Part shown: positions 24,010-32,938 of the stretch, piece by piece
How the letters are laid out: the number at the start of each line of letters is the position of its first letter
Position numbering within the stretch: position 1 is the stretch's first letter
DNA from: Heyndrickxia shackletonii
GTDB taxonomy: Bacteria > Bacillota > Bacilli > Bacillales > Bacillaceae_C
DNA: 64,000 nucleotides
Assembly (NCBI RefSeq): GCF_001420715.1
Contig: NZ_LJJC01000004.1
Span: 2,217,908-2,281,907, forward strand
Reading direction: 5' to 3'
Notes under the pieces: model-generated
The model's input: only the letters and a program-made list of their open reading frames with translations
Told to the model about the DNA's origin: nothing
Database searches by the model: none
Translations under genes and position numbers: made by a program

Positions 24010-25617
24010 ATGAGCTCTATTAAAAGAAGTATGGGGACATTCAGTTTAATGATGACTGGTTTAGGATCCATCATAGGATCAGGCTGGTTATTTGGTGCTT
24101 GGAGGGCGGCTGGAATTGCTGGACCTGCTGCAATATTTTCATGGATTATTGGGATGATTGTCATCCTTTTCATTGCACTAACTTATGCTGAACTCGGTTC
24201 CATGTTTCCAGAGTCGGGTGGAATGGTTCGTTATGCACAATATACACACGGATCCTTCGTCGGTTTTATTGCGGCATGGGCGAACTGGATTGCAATCGTT
24301 TCCGTAATTCCAACAGAAGCAATTGCCTCGATACAATACATGCATTCATGGCCGTTTGCTTGGACTAAGTCCCTTATGAACGGTAATGATTTAACTCTTT
24401 TTGGAATTGTACTCGTCATTGTGCTTTTACTTATCTATTTCTTTTTAAATTATTGGACAGTGCAATTATTCTCGAGAGCAAACAATATAATTACTGTTTT
24501 TAAAATTGTCATACCACTCTTAACGATTGTAGGAATAATGACAGCTGGTTTTCATCCTGGTAATTTCCATCTTCCTTCTCAAGGGTTTACCCCCAATGGG
24601 TGGTCAGGTGTCTTTACGGCTGTAGCAATATCAGGCATTGTCTTTTCGTTTAATGGATTTCAAAGTCCTATTAATATGGCTGGCGAAGCGAGAAATCCAA
24701 AGCGATCGATTCCAATCGCAATCATTGGATCGCTGCTTATTGCCGTTATTATTTATGTATTATTGCAAATTACCTTTATCGGGGCTGTGAATCCGTCACT
24801 GGCTGCAAAAGGATGGGGTACTATTCAATTTAGTTCTCCATTTGCAAACCTCGCAATTGCACTCGGGATTAATTGGTTGGCAATTGTCCTATATTTAGAT
24901 GCATTTGTTTCCCCATCAGGTACCGGGACCACTTACACTGCCACAACAGCAAGGATGATTTACGGTATGGAGGAAAATGGATATTTTCCAAAGATATTTG
25001 GAAAAATTCATCCGTTTTATGGGGTACCGAGACCTGCAATGTTTTTTAATCTTGTTGTCAGTTTAATCTTTCTCTTTTTGTTTAGAGGTTGGGGAGCCTT
25101 AGCGGAAATCATTTCTGTAGCAACTATCATCTCTTATATTTGCGGACCTATATCCGTGATGGCCTTGAGGAGAATTGGTGTTCATTTACGAAGACCCTTA
25201 AGAATAAAGGGAATTTCCATAATTGCACCATTAGGTTTCATCTTTGCAACGTTCATCTTATATTGGGCAAGATGGCCGCTAACTGGTGAAGTAATGTTTA
25301 TTATGATTATCGGTTTGCCGCTTTATTTCTATTATCAAGTAAAAAATAAATGGGCCGGCTTTAGAAAAGATTTGAAAGCAAGCGGATGGCTGATTGTGTA
25401 TCTAATCGTCATGGCGCTGTTTTCTTATATAGGCAGCGAGAAGTTTGGCGGAATAAATGTAATTAAGTACGGTTGGGATTTCGTGTTTCTGGTTGTTCTT
25501 TCGATTATCTTTTATTACTGGGGCGTGAAAAGTGCTTGGGAAAATCAGTATCTAAAGGAAGCAGAGGATGTGAACCAAAAAGCATATGGTACTGAGCAGG
25601 AAAGGAAGATTGTATAA
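24010..25617 (+). CDS. APC-family amino acid permease (YveA-like)
   Basis: 535 aa with about 12-14 membrane segments. The N-terminal GLGSIIGSGWLFGAWRAAGIAGPAA matches the conserved APC substrate-site loop, and FPESGGMVRYAQYTHG is typical of the group containing B. subtilis YveA, an aspartate/proton symporter. The substrate is therefore probably an acidic or related amino acid, by homology only. ATG at 24010 follows GAAAGGGG; the open frame begins six codons earlier. It is monocistronic. Confidence 0.83.
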   Translation: MSSIKRSMGTFSLMMTGLGSIIGSGWLFGAWRAAGIAGPAAIFSWIIGMIVILFIALTYAELGSMFPESGGMVRYAQYTHGSFVGFIAAWANWIAIVSVIPTEAIASIQYMHSWPFAWTKSLMNGNDLTLFGIVLVIVLLLIYFFLNYWTVQLFSRANNIITVFKIVIPLLTIVGIMTAGFHPGNFHLPSQGFTPNGWSGVFTAVAISGIVFSFNGFQSPINMAGEARNPKRSIPIAIIGSLLIAVIIYVLLQITFIGAVNPSLAAKGWGTIQFSSPFANLAIALGINWLAIVLYLDAFVSPSGTGTTYTATTARMIYGMEENGYFPKIFGKIHPFYGVPRPAMFFNLVVSLIFLFLFRGWGALAEIISVATIISYICGPISVMALRRIGVHLRRPLRIKGISIIAPLGFIFATFILYWARWPLTGEVMFIMIIGLPLYFYYQVKNKWAGFRKDLKASGWLIVYLIVMALFSYIGSEKFGGINVIKYGWDFVFLVVLSIIFYYWGVKSAWENQYLKEAEDVNQKAYGTEQERKIV

Positions 25618-25648
25618 AGAAAATTAACTGCTCCAGAAATAAAGTGCC

Positions 25649-25690
25649 AGCACAAGAAAGTTTATGGATTTCTTGTGCTTTTTATTTTGT
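25649..25690 (+). terminator. Terminator of the YveA-like permease gene
   Basis: AGCACAAGAAA and TTTCTTGTGCT form an 11-bp stem followed by TTTTATTTTG. Confidence 0.87.
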
Positions 25691-26057
25691 TTTTTTAATT
25701 AGATGAAGGAAAAAGTTTATGAAGTTAATGGGAAAAATGAATTTTATCATTAGGGGGACGAAGGACAAAATTTCATTGGTGCACTCTGCTGAACGTGCAT
25801 CATTTTCCTAATACTTTATGGAAAAGTTTAGCATAATGGCAGAAAAAAGAAGGATTAAAGCGAATATACTCGAATAATATTTAAATAGTAAAGACGGTTT
25901 TCATTTAGATTGTTGCAATTCATAAAAGGTCATAAATTGGTGCGCTTAAAAGGTGATTCATTCTTAGTCAAATAAGGATGATTATAAGATTCTAATTAGC
26001 AATTTAAGTTTAGAAAAGAGCGATAGTTAAAGAAAAAATTAATAAGAGGAGCGTCCT
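25691..26057. other. Intergenic stretch upstream of the Lgt-like operon
   Basis: No gene, repeat or strong promoter was recognised. A 30-codon open frame at 25719-25811 lacks a ribosome site. The promoter of the downstream operon is presumably within about 100 bp of 26058. Confidence 0.4.
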
Positions 26058-26816
26058 ATGCATTTTCCTGTTTATATTTTTGGAATTCACCCCCATCTAT
26101 TATTTGAATCTTTATCCTATTTTATTGGTTTTCGAGTTTATTTATATACAAGAAATAAAAATCGGATACCGATGGATAAAGCAATGTGGGTCATTGTTGG
26201 AGCAATTTTTGGGGCAGTGCTTGGCTCCAAGCTTGTATATTGGTTTGAGGATCCAGTCAAAACGATGCACCTTTGGAATAACTTAACTTACATGATGGAG
26301 GGGAAAACCATTGTAGGCGGGTTATTAGGCGGGCTGATTGGAGTTGAGACAGCAAAGAAAATCATTGGCTGGAAAAATTCCACTGGTGATGATTTTGTCT
26401 TGCCATTAGCAGTTGGAATGATGATCGGCAGAATTGGCTGTTTTTTAACTGGCTTAGATGATCATACATATGGAATTGCCACAAATTGGTTCACTGGAAT
26501 TGATTTTGGGGATGGAGTAAGGAGGCATCCAACACAAATCTATGAAATTGTTTTTCTGTTATTACTCATCATTATTTTGATAACCATTAAGAAAAAACAG
26601 TTAGTCTTGTGGGAAGGATATTTGTTTCAGCTTTTTATGCTAAGTTACTTAGCATTTCGATTAATGATTGATTTTATTAAACCCACACCGCATCCTTATT
26701 TTCATTTAAATAATATTCAGCTTGCCTGCATTATCGGAATCATTTATTATATTCAACTTTTAGTAAAGAAATCGACTATCATCAATAAAGGAATGGAGAA
26801 TCAGCATGCCAAATAG
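26058..26816 (+). CDS. Lgt-like membrane protein with altered active site
   Basis: 252 aa, seven hydrophobic segments, related to prolipoprotein diacylglyceryl transferase. The signature region reads GMMIGRIGCFLTGL, where true Lgt has GRIGNFINGE; the HGG motif region reads KTIVGGLLGG, with valine in place of the histidine. The arginine of GRIG and the last-helix arginine (YLAFRLMIDF) are kept. It is therefore unlikely to be the cell's housekeeping Lgt. Its stop overlaps the start of the radical SAM gene by 11 bp, so both are co-translated and probably act on the same membrane lipid or lipidated substrate (inference). Confidence 0.82.
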   Translation: MHFPVYIFGIHPHLLFESLSYFIGFRVYLYTRNKNRIPMDKAMWVIVGAIFGAVLGSKLVYWFEDPVKTMHLWNNLTYMMEGKTIVGGLLGGLIGVETAKKIIGWKNSTGDDFVLPLAVGMMIGRIGCFLTGLDDHTYGIATNWFTGIDFGDGVRRHPTQIYEIVFLLLLIIILITIKKKQLVLWEGYLFQLFMLSYLAFRLMIDFIKPTPHPYFHLNNIQLACIIGIIYYIQLLVKKSTIINKGMENQHAK

Positions 26817-28212
26817 ACCATATACTTATTATGACTTAACGATCAGTATTTGTTCCAAATGTTTAAGAAAGGTTGAAGCGAAGATTATTTTTGAAAATGA
26901 CAAAGTATACATGGTAAAAACCTGTATGAAGCATGGGAAAGAAAAGGTGTTAATTTCAACAGATATTGAGTATTACAAATGGTGCAGAGATTTCATTAAG
27001 CCATCAGAAATGCCTCATAGGTGGAATACACCGATCAAATATGGTTGTCCATATGATTGCGGTTTATGCCCTGATCATGAACAGCATAGCTGCCTAACAC
27101 TATTAGAAATTACGGAAAGGTGCAATTTAAAATGCCCAATTTGCTATGCCGAATCTTCCCCGCATACAGGTACATTCCGCTCGTTAGAACAAATCGAATT
27201 CATGCTTAACGCTATCGTCGAAAATGAAAAAGAACCAGATATTATTCAAATTAGCGGCGGAGAGCCAACCATCCATCCGCAGTTCTACGAGATATTAGAC
27301 ATGGTAAAGTCAAAACCTGTCAAACATATCATGGTAAATACGAATGGGTTGAAAATTGCCGGAGACAAAGAATTTGTAAAAAAACTCGCTGCCTATAAAC
27401 CTGGCTTTGAAATTTATTTGCAGTTTGATAGTTTTGAAGCAGACGCCTTAAAGGAATTACGTGGAGTAGATTTAACGAAGGTAAGGCAAAAAGCAATAGA
27501 TAATCTAAATGAACATAATATTTCTACGACATTAGTCGTCACATTGAAAAAAGGTTTAAATGATCATGAAGTTGGGAAAATCATTCAATACGGATTAGAA
27601 CAAAAATGTGTCCGCGGTGTCACCTTCCAGCCGATTCAAAGTGCCGGGAGATTGGAAGATTTTGATCCAAAAACGGATCGACTCACTTTAAGTGAAGTCA
27701 GACAAATGATTATCGATCAATCTGGTGTATTTGCTGAAAAAGATATGGTGCCCGTTCCGTGTCACCCGGATTCATTGGCGATGGGCTATGCTTTTAAAAT
27801 GAATGGAAATGTAACACCTCTAACTGGTATGATTGATCACCGAATCTTGCTGGAAGGAGAACGCAATACGATCGTATTCGAACAAGATGAAAATATCCGC
27901 AATATGATCTTCAAAGTATTTTCTTTAAACCATTCACCTGATTCATCAGCCATGTCGTTAAAGGATCTGTTATGCTGTTTGCCAAAAGTGAACTTGCCGG
28001 GGGATATCGGCTATGATAATGTTTTCCGCGTCATTATTATGCAATTTCAGGATGCTCATAATTTTGATGTGCGATCTGTGAAAAAATCGTGTGTTCATAT
28101 TGCCCATCCAGATGGAAGAATTATCCCATTTGATACGTATAATTTATTTTATCGTGATGAAAAAGAACTAGAATTAAAGAAAATTCAAGAAGAGGTCTTG
28201 GCAGGAAGATAA
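26806..28212 (+). CDS. Radical SAM protein related to MJ0619 / tetraether synthase (Tes)
   Basis: 468 aa. The radical SAM cluster motif is C106-x3-C110-x2-C113 (TERCNLKCPICYAES), followed by QISGGEPTIHP, the SAM-binding GGEP element. Cysteines ahead of it (C16, C19, C40, C81, C85, C88, C96, with H43 and H91) suggest extra zinc or Fe-S sites, and another cysteine lies in the C-terminal KKSCVHIAHPDGRIIPF segment. This order matches the MJ0619/Tes group; archaeal Tes joins lipid tails carbon to carbon. Pairing with an Lgt-like transferase supports a membrane-lipid or lipoprotein substrate. The actual reaction is unknown. Confidence 0.82.
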   Translation: MPNRPYTYYDLTISICSKCLRKVEAKIIFENDKVYMVKTCMKHGKEKVLISTDIEYYKWCRDFIKPSEMPHRWNTPIKYGCPYDCGLCPDHEQHSCLTLLEITERCNLKCPICYAESSPHTGTFRSLEQIEFMLNAIVENEKEPDIIQISGGEPTIHPQFYEILDMVKSKPVKHIMVNTNGLKIAGDKEFVKKLAAYKPGFEIYLQFDSFEADALKELRGVDLTKVRQKAIDNLNEHNISTTLVVTLKKGLNDHEVGKIIQYGLEQKCVRGVTFQPIQSAGRLEDFDPKTDRLTLSEVRQMIIDQSGVFAEKDMVPVPCHPDSLAMGYAFKMNGNVTPLTGMIDHRILLEGERNTIVFEQDENIRNMIFKVFSLNHSPDSSAMSLKDLLCCLPKVNLPGDIGYDNVFRVIIMQFQDAHNFDVRSVKKSCVHIAHPDGRIIPFDTYNLFYRDEKELELKKIQEEVLAGR

Positions 28213-28235
28213 ATTTATTAAAATGGGGTGAACGA

Positions 28236-28535
28236 ATGACAGATCAAGATAAAACAAGTAAGGAATCTGGGGGCAAAAATGGCGAAGGCAGTATTTGGGC
28301 TGGTATTGGCATCGGGATGGGGATTTATCTGGTCATATACCTCATTGCTTCGATAATTCAGCTAGAAACATTACTTTTTTTCGTTGGGCCGATTGTCCAT
28401 CTTATTACAATGATTGTCTTCCTTGCTATTGGTAAAAGGTTCACAGGAATTGGCTTGCTTATATTAGCTGGAATTATCCTCTTACTAGTTTCTGCCTGCT
28501 TTGGGTTCGTGATTTTTTCATTAAACAACGGATAA
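28236..28535 (+). CDS. Small membrane protein in the radical SAM operon
   Basis: 99 aa. A hydrophilic N-terminus (MTDQDKTSKESGGKNGEG) precedes three hydrophobic helices separated by short loops. It begins 23 bp after the radical SAM gene with GGGGTGAACG as ribosome site, in the same direction, and is probably the third gene of the operon. No family was recognised. Confidence 0.7.
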   Translation: MTDQDKTSKESGGKNGEGSIWAGIGIGMGIYLVIYLIASIIQLETLLFFVGPIVHLITMIVFLAIGKRFTGIGLLILAGIILLLVSACFGFVIFSLNNG

Positions 28536-28608
28536 TAGGTGGAATTAGATGAAATACACTCCTTTTTCATAGTATAGTAGAGATAGTTAGAAAAAGGAGA
28601 AGATTTGG

Positions 28609-29364
28609 ATGAAGCTGGTATCGTGGAATGTGAATGGTCTTAGAGCCTGTGTTAAAAAGGGGTTTCTAGACTATTTTAAAGAAATAGATGCAGATATTTT
28701 TTGTATTCAAGAAACAAAATTACAGGATGGCCAAATTGAATTGGATTTAGATGGCTATTATCAGTATTGGAACTATGCATTGAAAAAAGGCTATTCCGGA
28801 ACAGCAATTTTTACAAAACGGAAACCACTATCAGTCCAATATGGATTTGAAAAGGAAGAATATGAGCCTGAAGGAAGAATCATTACCTTAGAGTTTGAAG
28901 AATTTTATATGGTGAATGTGTACACTCCTAATTCCCAACGTGATTTGGCAAGGCTAGATAAACGGTTGGCTTGGGAGGATACAATCCGGGAATATTTAAT
29001 AGAATTAGATGCGATGAAACCTATTATTCTCTGCGGAGATTTAAACGTTGCTCATATGGAAATCGATTTGAAAAATGCGAAATCTAACAGAGGTAATTCT
29101 GGTTTTACAGATGAAGAACGTGGCAAAATGACCGAATTTCTCCAATCTGGTTTCATTGATACATTTCGATACCTTTACCCGGAAAAAGAAGGCGCTTATA
29201 CTTGGTGGTCTTATATGAATAAGGTGAGGGAGCGGAATATTGGATGGCGGATTGATTATTTTATAGCTTCCGAAAGACTCGGGAAGGAAATAATCGATGC
29301 TGGTATTCACCCTGACATTATGGGAAGTGATCACTGCCCTGTATTCCTGGATATTGAATTGTAA
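28609..29364 (+). CDS. exoA: Exodeoxyribonuclease III / AP endonuclease
   Basis: 251 aa, the usual length. It cleaves DNA 5' of abasic sites in base excision repair. The metal and catalytic motifs are in order: SWNVNGLRA, FCIQETKL (metal-binding E), NVYTPNS, CGDLNVAH, and GSDHCPVFLDIEL at the end. ATG at 28609 follows AAAAAGGAGAAG. It has its own terminator and follows the membrane protein gene by 73 bp. Confidence 0.96.
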   Translation: MKLVSWNVNGLRACVKKGFLDYFKEIDADIFCIQETKLQDGQIELDLDGYYQYWNYALKKGYSGTAIFTKRKPLSVQYGFEKEEYEPEGRIITLEFEEFYMVNVYTPNSQRDLARLDKRLAWEDTIREYLIELDAMKPIILCGDLNVAHMEIDLKNAKSNRGNSGFTDEERGKMTEFLQSGFIDTFRYLYPEKEGAYTWWSYMNKVRERNIGWRIDYFIASERLGKEIIDAGIHPDIMGSDHCPVFLDIEL

Positions 29365-29371
29365 TCCTTAT

Positions 29372-29410
29372 GGCACTTTATTGTTAAAAGAGCAATTAAG
29401 TGCCTTTTTT
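29372..29410 (+). terminator. Terminator of exoA
   Basis: GGCACTT and AAGTGCC flank a 19-base loop, followed by six T. Confidence 0.8.
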
Positions 29411-29493
29411 CCTATTTGTCCCCCTAAAGACCCTTCATTATTTTCGGAATATATTGTATATTAATGAATAGATGATGTAGATGAGGTGATTCT

Positions 29494-29715
29494 TTGGAAG
29501 ATATCATTATTATGGCTATAATTTTTGCTGTTCCGATTGTTGCGATTATTACAAGTCATTTTCAGAAAACTGCAAGAATAAAAGCCGGCTATATAAAAGA
29601 TCAATTAGAATTAGAAAAGCTTAAACATGAAAACTATTTATTGGAAACACAAAAGCTAAAGCTAGAACTCGAAAAAATGCAGATTGAAACAGAGGATAAA
29701 ACAAAAATATTGTAA
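29494..29715 (+). CDS. Small membrane-anchored coiled-coil protein
   Basis: 73 aa. One N-terminal membrane helix (about residues 4-20) is followed by a Lys/Glu-rich helix with heptad leucines (LELEKLKHENYLLE onward), predicted to form a cytosolic coiled coil. Start TTG at 29494 with GAGGTGATT; ATG at 29512 is the alternative. PspB-like organisation, but no homologue is recognised with confidence. Confidence 0.65.
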   Translation: MEDIIIMAIIFAVPIVAIITSHFQKTARIKAGYIKDQLELEKLKHENYLLETQKLKLELEKMQIETEDKTKIL

Positions 29716-29721
29716 TTTTTC

Positions 29722-29753
29722 AAAAGGAAGTCATTCAATTGATTTCCTTTTTT
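29722..29753 (+). terminator. Terminator of the coiled-coil gene
   Basis: AAAAGGAA and TTCCTTTT with extra TCA/TGA pairing, then T. Confidence 0.8.
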
Positions 29754-29818
29754 CGTGAAACGTTCTGGATGTGACTTCGTCTAAATAAAGAAAGCATTAT
29801 TTTGGCGGGGGTTTTGGC

Positions 29819-30382
29819 ATGAATAAATGGAAGGTTATTGCAATTATAGTTTGTTTACTAATTATCGGTTATATCGGATTCACCTATTTCCAAATAAAAC
29901 AAGTGGCAAATGAGAAGCCACCTAAGAACGTACCGTATTTAATCATCTTAGGTGCAAAAGTAAAAGGGGACCAGATGTCAAAGGCATTATATGAACGAGC
30001 AAAAGCGGGGTTAGTTTACCTGCAACAAAATCCTAATACCAAAGCTATTGTAACCGGTGGACAGGGACCAGATGAGAAAATATCAGAAGCGGAAGCTGTT
30101 CGCCGTTTTTTCGTAGATCATGGCATTGATGCAAAACGAATTTTAATCGAAGATCGTTCTGTTACGACATATGAAAACATAAAATTTGCTAAAAAATTAT
30201 ATGGTATCAAAGAAGCAGTCATTGTCAGCAATGATTTTCATTTATTCCGATCTATCAAACTATCAGAAGATCAAGGGATAAAAGCTTATCCCTTAGCGGC
30301 TAAAACACCAAAAGTAGTGAAAGCAAAATTATATGCTAGAGAATATCTAGCAATTTTAAAATGGAGAGTAACAGGTAAGTAA
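29819..30382 (+). CDS. YdcF/SanA-family (DUF218) membrane protein
   Basis: 187 aa. One N-terminal membrane helix is followed by an extracytoplasmic DUF218 domain: YLIILGAKVKGD, ALYERAKAGLVYLQ, AIVTGGQG, SEAEAVRRFF and VSNDFHLFRS. Members are linked to envelope integrity (E. coli SanA, ElyC) but the reaction is not established. The gene is flanked by terminators on both sides. Confidence 0.85.
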   Translation: MNKWKVIAIIVCLLIIGYIGFTYFQIKQVANEKPPKNVPYLIILGAKVKGDQMSKALYERAKAGLVYLQQNPNTKAIVTGGQGPDEKISEAEAVRRFFVDHGIDAKRILIEDRSVTTYENIKFAKKLYGIKEAVIVSNDFHLFRSIKLSEDQGIKAYPLAAKTPKVVKAKLYAREYLAILKWRVTGK

Positions 30383-30566
30383 AAAAAGCACAAGCGCCGC
30401 AGCTCTGACGTTCTGATGAGCAAAATTAGCATTTCAAACTTCACCTGATGTCGCTTTTCGTAGGGAGGGGATGAGATATCCGCTAGCAGATGACTGCTTA
30501 CGCTAGATAGTCTAATCTATTGGCATAATTAAATGCTAAAAAACTTGTACTTTCTTATCATTAGAG
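30383..30566. other. Intergenic stretch with repeat-like sequence
   Basis: No gene. The segment from about 30388 to 30520 (AGCACAAGCGCCGC ... GCTAGCAGATGACTGC ... GCTAGATAGTC) is GC-richer than its surroundings and contains short inverted segments such as GCTAGCAGATGACTGCTTACGCTAG. It looks like a decayed intergenic repeat element, but only one copy is in the window. Confidence 0.3.
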
Positions 30567-30609
30567 AAAAGGAAATCATCCCTTTAAAATGGTTTGATTT
30601 CCTTTTTTT
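30567..30609 (+). terminator. Intrinsic terminator before the FAD oxidoreductase
   Basis: AAAAGGAAATCA and TGATTTCCTTTT form a 12-bp stem, followed by T. Confidence 0.8.
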
Positions 30610-30687
30610 AACGGATTTTGTATAGAACAATTTGTAAATTATATCTATAATGAAATAATAATATGAATATCAGGGGTTGAAAGTATA

Positions 30688-32121
30688 TTGAAGAGAAGCT
30701 ATGTGCTCCTCCTGTTGTTAGTTTACTTGGTTGCTTTAGGCAGTTCTATTTTCATCTATCAGAAGAAAATTTCTCATCCAGTCGTAAAAGATAAAGGACG
30801 GTTGCTGCCAATTACTGTTAAAAGTATTCAATCTGCTACTGGTGAGAAGCAGCTGCAACAACTTGTCCGAAATGCCAATAAAACAAATCACAAAATTACG
30901 ATTGCAGGTATGCAGCATAGCCAAGGAGGACAAACTTTATATCCTAACGCTATTTTAGTAGATATGAAATCTTATAATAAAATCATTGCATTTGATCGAA
31001 AAAGAAAAACGATTACGGTTCAAAGCGGCGCTACTTGGAATGATATTCAAAAATATATCAATCCATTTGGGCTTTCCATTAAAGTTATGCAATCCCAAAA
31101 TATTTTTACAATTGGAGGATCACTTAGTGTAAATGTTCACGGAAGAGATATTCGAAATGATGCGCTAATTGACACAGTTGAATCTTTTCGACTAATTAAT
31201 CCTAACGGAAACATTATAAATGTTAGCAGAAAAGAAAATACAAATTTGTTTCAATCGGTTATCGGAGGCTATGGATTATTCGGGATTATTTTAGACGTAA
31301 CCTTAAAATTAACAGATGATGAACTTTATAAAACGCGAACAAGAACTATGGACTATAAGGACTATGAAACATATTTTCAAAAAAATGTATTAAATAAACC
31401 CTCTGTAAAAATGCATTTATCACGTATCTCCGTGGCACCTAAAACATTTTTAAAAGAAATGTATGTAACAGATTATGTAGTAGCAAACCAACAGGATTTG
31501 TCCCATTACAATCATTTAAAAGGAGAAACCATCGCCATCCCTAAATTTTTTCTAGGAATTTCAAGATATAGTAATTGGGGGAAGGATTTGTTTTGGGATG
31601 TTCAAAAGAAATATATGAAGATGACGGATGGCAAGCTAGTAACAAGAAACAATGTAATGAGATCGGATTCGAACTTTATGGAATACGATAGCCCTTCTCG
31701 AACAGAAGTGTTACAGGAATACTTTGTTCCCATAAATCAGTTTACAAGTTATATAGATAGCTTGAGAGAGACATTGAAAAAAGAGAAGAACTTTAACCTC
31801 TTAAATATTACTATTCGATTTGTAGATAAAAATCAAGAGGCCGTTATGTCTTATGCAAAAGATGACATGTTTGCACTAGTACTATTAATAAACCAAGGCC
31901 AATCAAAAAAGGATATCAAGCAAACTGAAAGAGTTGTTAGGAAGATGATAAATATTACATTAGATCATCATGGCAGCTACTATTTACCTTACTACTCTTA
32001 CCCTAGTAAAAAACAATTACATGAAGCGTATCCACGAACGGATGAATTTTTTACCATGAAACGGAAGTACGATCCTAAAGAACGGTTCGTGAACTTATTC
32101 TACGAGGAGTATGGAAAATGA
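30688..32121 (+). CDS. Membrane-anchored FAD-binding oxidoreductase
   Basis: 477 aa. An N-terminal hydrophobic segment (residues 5-23) anchors the protein or acts as a signal. It is followed by a PCMH-type FAD-binding domain: ITIAGMQHSQGGQ, ITVQSGATWNDIQKYI, IGGSLSVNVHGRD and GYGLFGIILDVTL. The C-terminal half resembles D-arabinono-1,4-lactone/alditol oxidase-type sugar oxidases. Substrate unknown. Start TTG at 30688; the AGGGG ribosome site is slightly distant. It overlaps the next gene by 4 bp, so both are coupled. Confidence 0.8.
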   Translation: MKRSYVLLLLLVYLVALGSSIFIYQKKISHPVVKDKGRLLPITVKSIQSATGEKQLQQLVRNANKTNHKITIAGMQHSQGGQTLYPNAILVDMKSYNKIIAFDRKRKTITVQSGATWNDIQKYINPFGLSIKVMQSQNIFTIGGSLSVNVHGRDIRNDALIDTVESFRLINPNGNIINVSRKENTNLFQSVIGGYGLFGIILDVTLKLTDDELYKTRTRTMDYKDYETYFQKNVLNKPSVKMHLSRISVAPKTFLKEMYVTDYVVANQQDLSHYNHLKGETIAIPKFFLGISRYSNWGKDLFWDVQKKYMKMTDGKLVTRNNVMRSDSNFMEYDSPSRTEVLQEYFVPINQFTSYIDSLRETLKKEKNFNLLNITIRFVDKNQEAVMSYAKDDMFALVLLINQGQSKKDIKQTERVVRKMINITLDHHGSYYLPYYSYPSKKQLHEAYPRTDEFFTMKRKYDPKERFVNLFYEEYGK

Positions 32122-32654
32122 CCTACAAGAGATTCATTTATTATCAAAGTATCATTGTCATGGCAAGCAGCATGATTTTTCCGTTTTATGTCCTATTATT
32201 AAAAAATGTTGGTAACAGCTACGCACAGTTTGGTTGGGCGTATGGACTATTTGCATTAACCTCTGCGCTTGCCTATCCGACAATAGGAAAGATTTCGGAT
32301 CGATTAGGAGAAAAGGTTTTATTTATCATCTACTCATGGGGGATGGCAGTTCTTCTGTTATTTTTTCCCCTTGTTACAGAAGTTTGGCAAGTGTATATTC
32401 TGCAAATTATCATGGGTATTTTAGGTGCAGTACAAAAAAATTCAGAAAAAACAGCACTCGCAAAAAATGTGGAGAAAGAAACAGCTGGCAAAGAAATCGG
32501 AAAATATCATGTTTGGACCTCTGTAGGAGCTGCTATTGCGATTATTCTTACAGGGTATATCGTAGATTTTATTACCATAGGCAGCATTTTCTATTTAGCT
32601 TCTCTTATCTATTTTATAAGCGGGTTCCTATTATTGAAGAAGGAAAAAGTGTAA
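32118..32654 (+). CDS. Half-size MFS transporter
   Basis: 178 aa with six membrane helices and an MFS loop motif GKISDRLGEK after helix 2. It corresponds to one half of a normal 12-helix MFS protein and ends cleanly with LLLKKEKV and a stop; no continuation is visible downstream in any frame. It may work as a dimer or be truncated. It is translationally coupled (ATGA) to the FAD oxidoreductase, so the two may handle the same extracytoplasmic metabolite. Confidence 0.7.
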   Translation: MTYKRFIYYQSIIVMASSMIFPFYVLLLKNVGNSYAQFGWAYGLFALTSALAYPTIGKISDRLGEKVLFIIYSWGMAVLLLFFPLVTEVWQVYILQIIMGILGAVQKNSEKTALAKNVEKETAGKEIGKYHVWTSVGAAIAIILTGYIVDFITIGSIFYLASLIYFISGFLLLKKEKV

Positions 32655-32681
32655 TGTTATGAATGTTTTGTGAAGTATCCC

Positions 32682-32710
32682 TTTACAATGTACTTTATTT
32701 TTTATAAAAT
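32682..32710 (+). promoter_or_regulatory. Promoter of the ABC-F leader
   Basis: TTTACA (32682-32687) and TAAAAT (32705-32710) are 17 bp apart and lie about 45 bp before the leader ORF. Confidence 0.5.
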
Positions 32711-32756
32711 GAAGTGGAATACTAATTTTTAACATCAAAGGAGGAATAGGGTCGAT

Positions 32757-32795
32757 ATGAGTATGTCCGTTGTTTTTCAAATGGTTTTAGCTTGA
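32757..32795 (+). CDS. ABC-F leader peptide MSMSVVFQMVLA
   Basis: ATG at 32757 preceded by AAAGGAGG, 12 codons, stop TGA. Codons 4-7 contain the strand that pairs with 32836-32845. Confidence 0.7.
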   Translation: MSMSVVFQMVLA

Positions 32796-32905
32796 TGCGG
32801 GATAAGTATGCCCATTTTTAGCAAAACCAATCGTGAAACAACGGATATTCAGACCTGTTCCTCTTTAAATATTCGTGTATTTAGAATTTAATTCTACATG
32901 CACTC

Positions 32906-32938
32906 AAAAAGGCGGGGTTTGTTTTCCCTGCCTTTTTT
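32906..32938 (+). terminator. Attenuator terminator before the ABC-F gene
   Basis: AAAAAGGCGGGG pairs with CCCTGCCTTTTTT (one G-U or mismatch). Confidence 0.9.

Larger units (their letters stand above)
32711..32938 (+). promoter_or_regulatory. Attenuator leader of the ABC-F gene
   Basis: It contains a 12-codon ORF with a near-perfect ribosome site. TCCGTTGTTT inside that ORF (32766-32775) is exactly complementary to AAACAACGGA (32836-32845). A strong terminator closes the leader before the ABC-F gene. This is the arrangement known for vmlR-type and other ABC-F antibiotic-resistance genes, where ribosome stalling on the short ORF prevents termination. The inducing drug cannot be read from the sequence. 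Confidence 0.8.

Noticed and set aside
32234-32662. 142-residue plus frame inside the half-size MFS gene
   Set aside because: Cys/Ser/Tyr-rich nonsense-like sequence in an alternative frame of the MFS gene.
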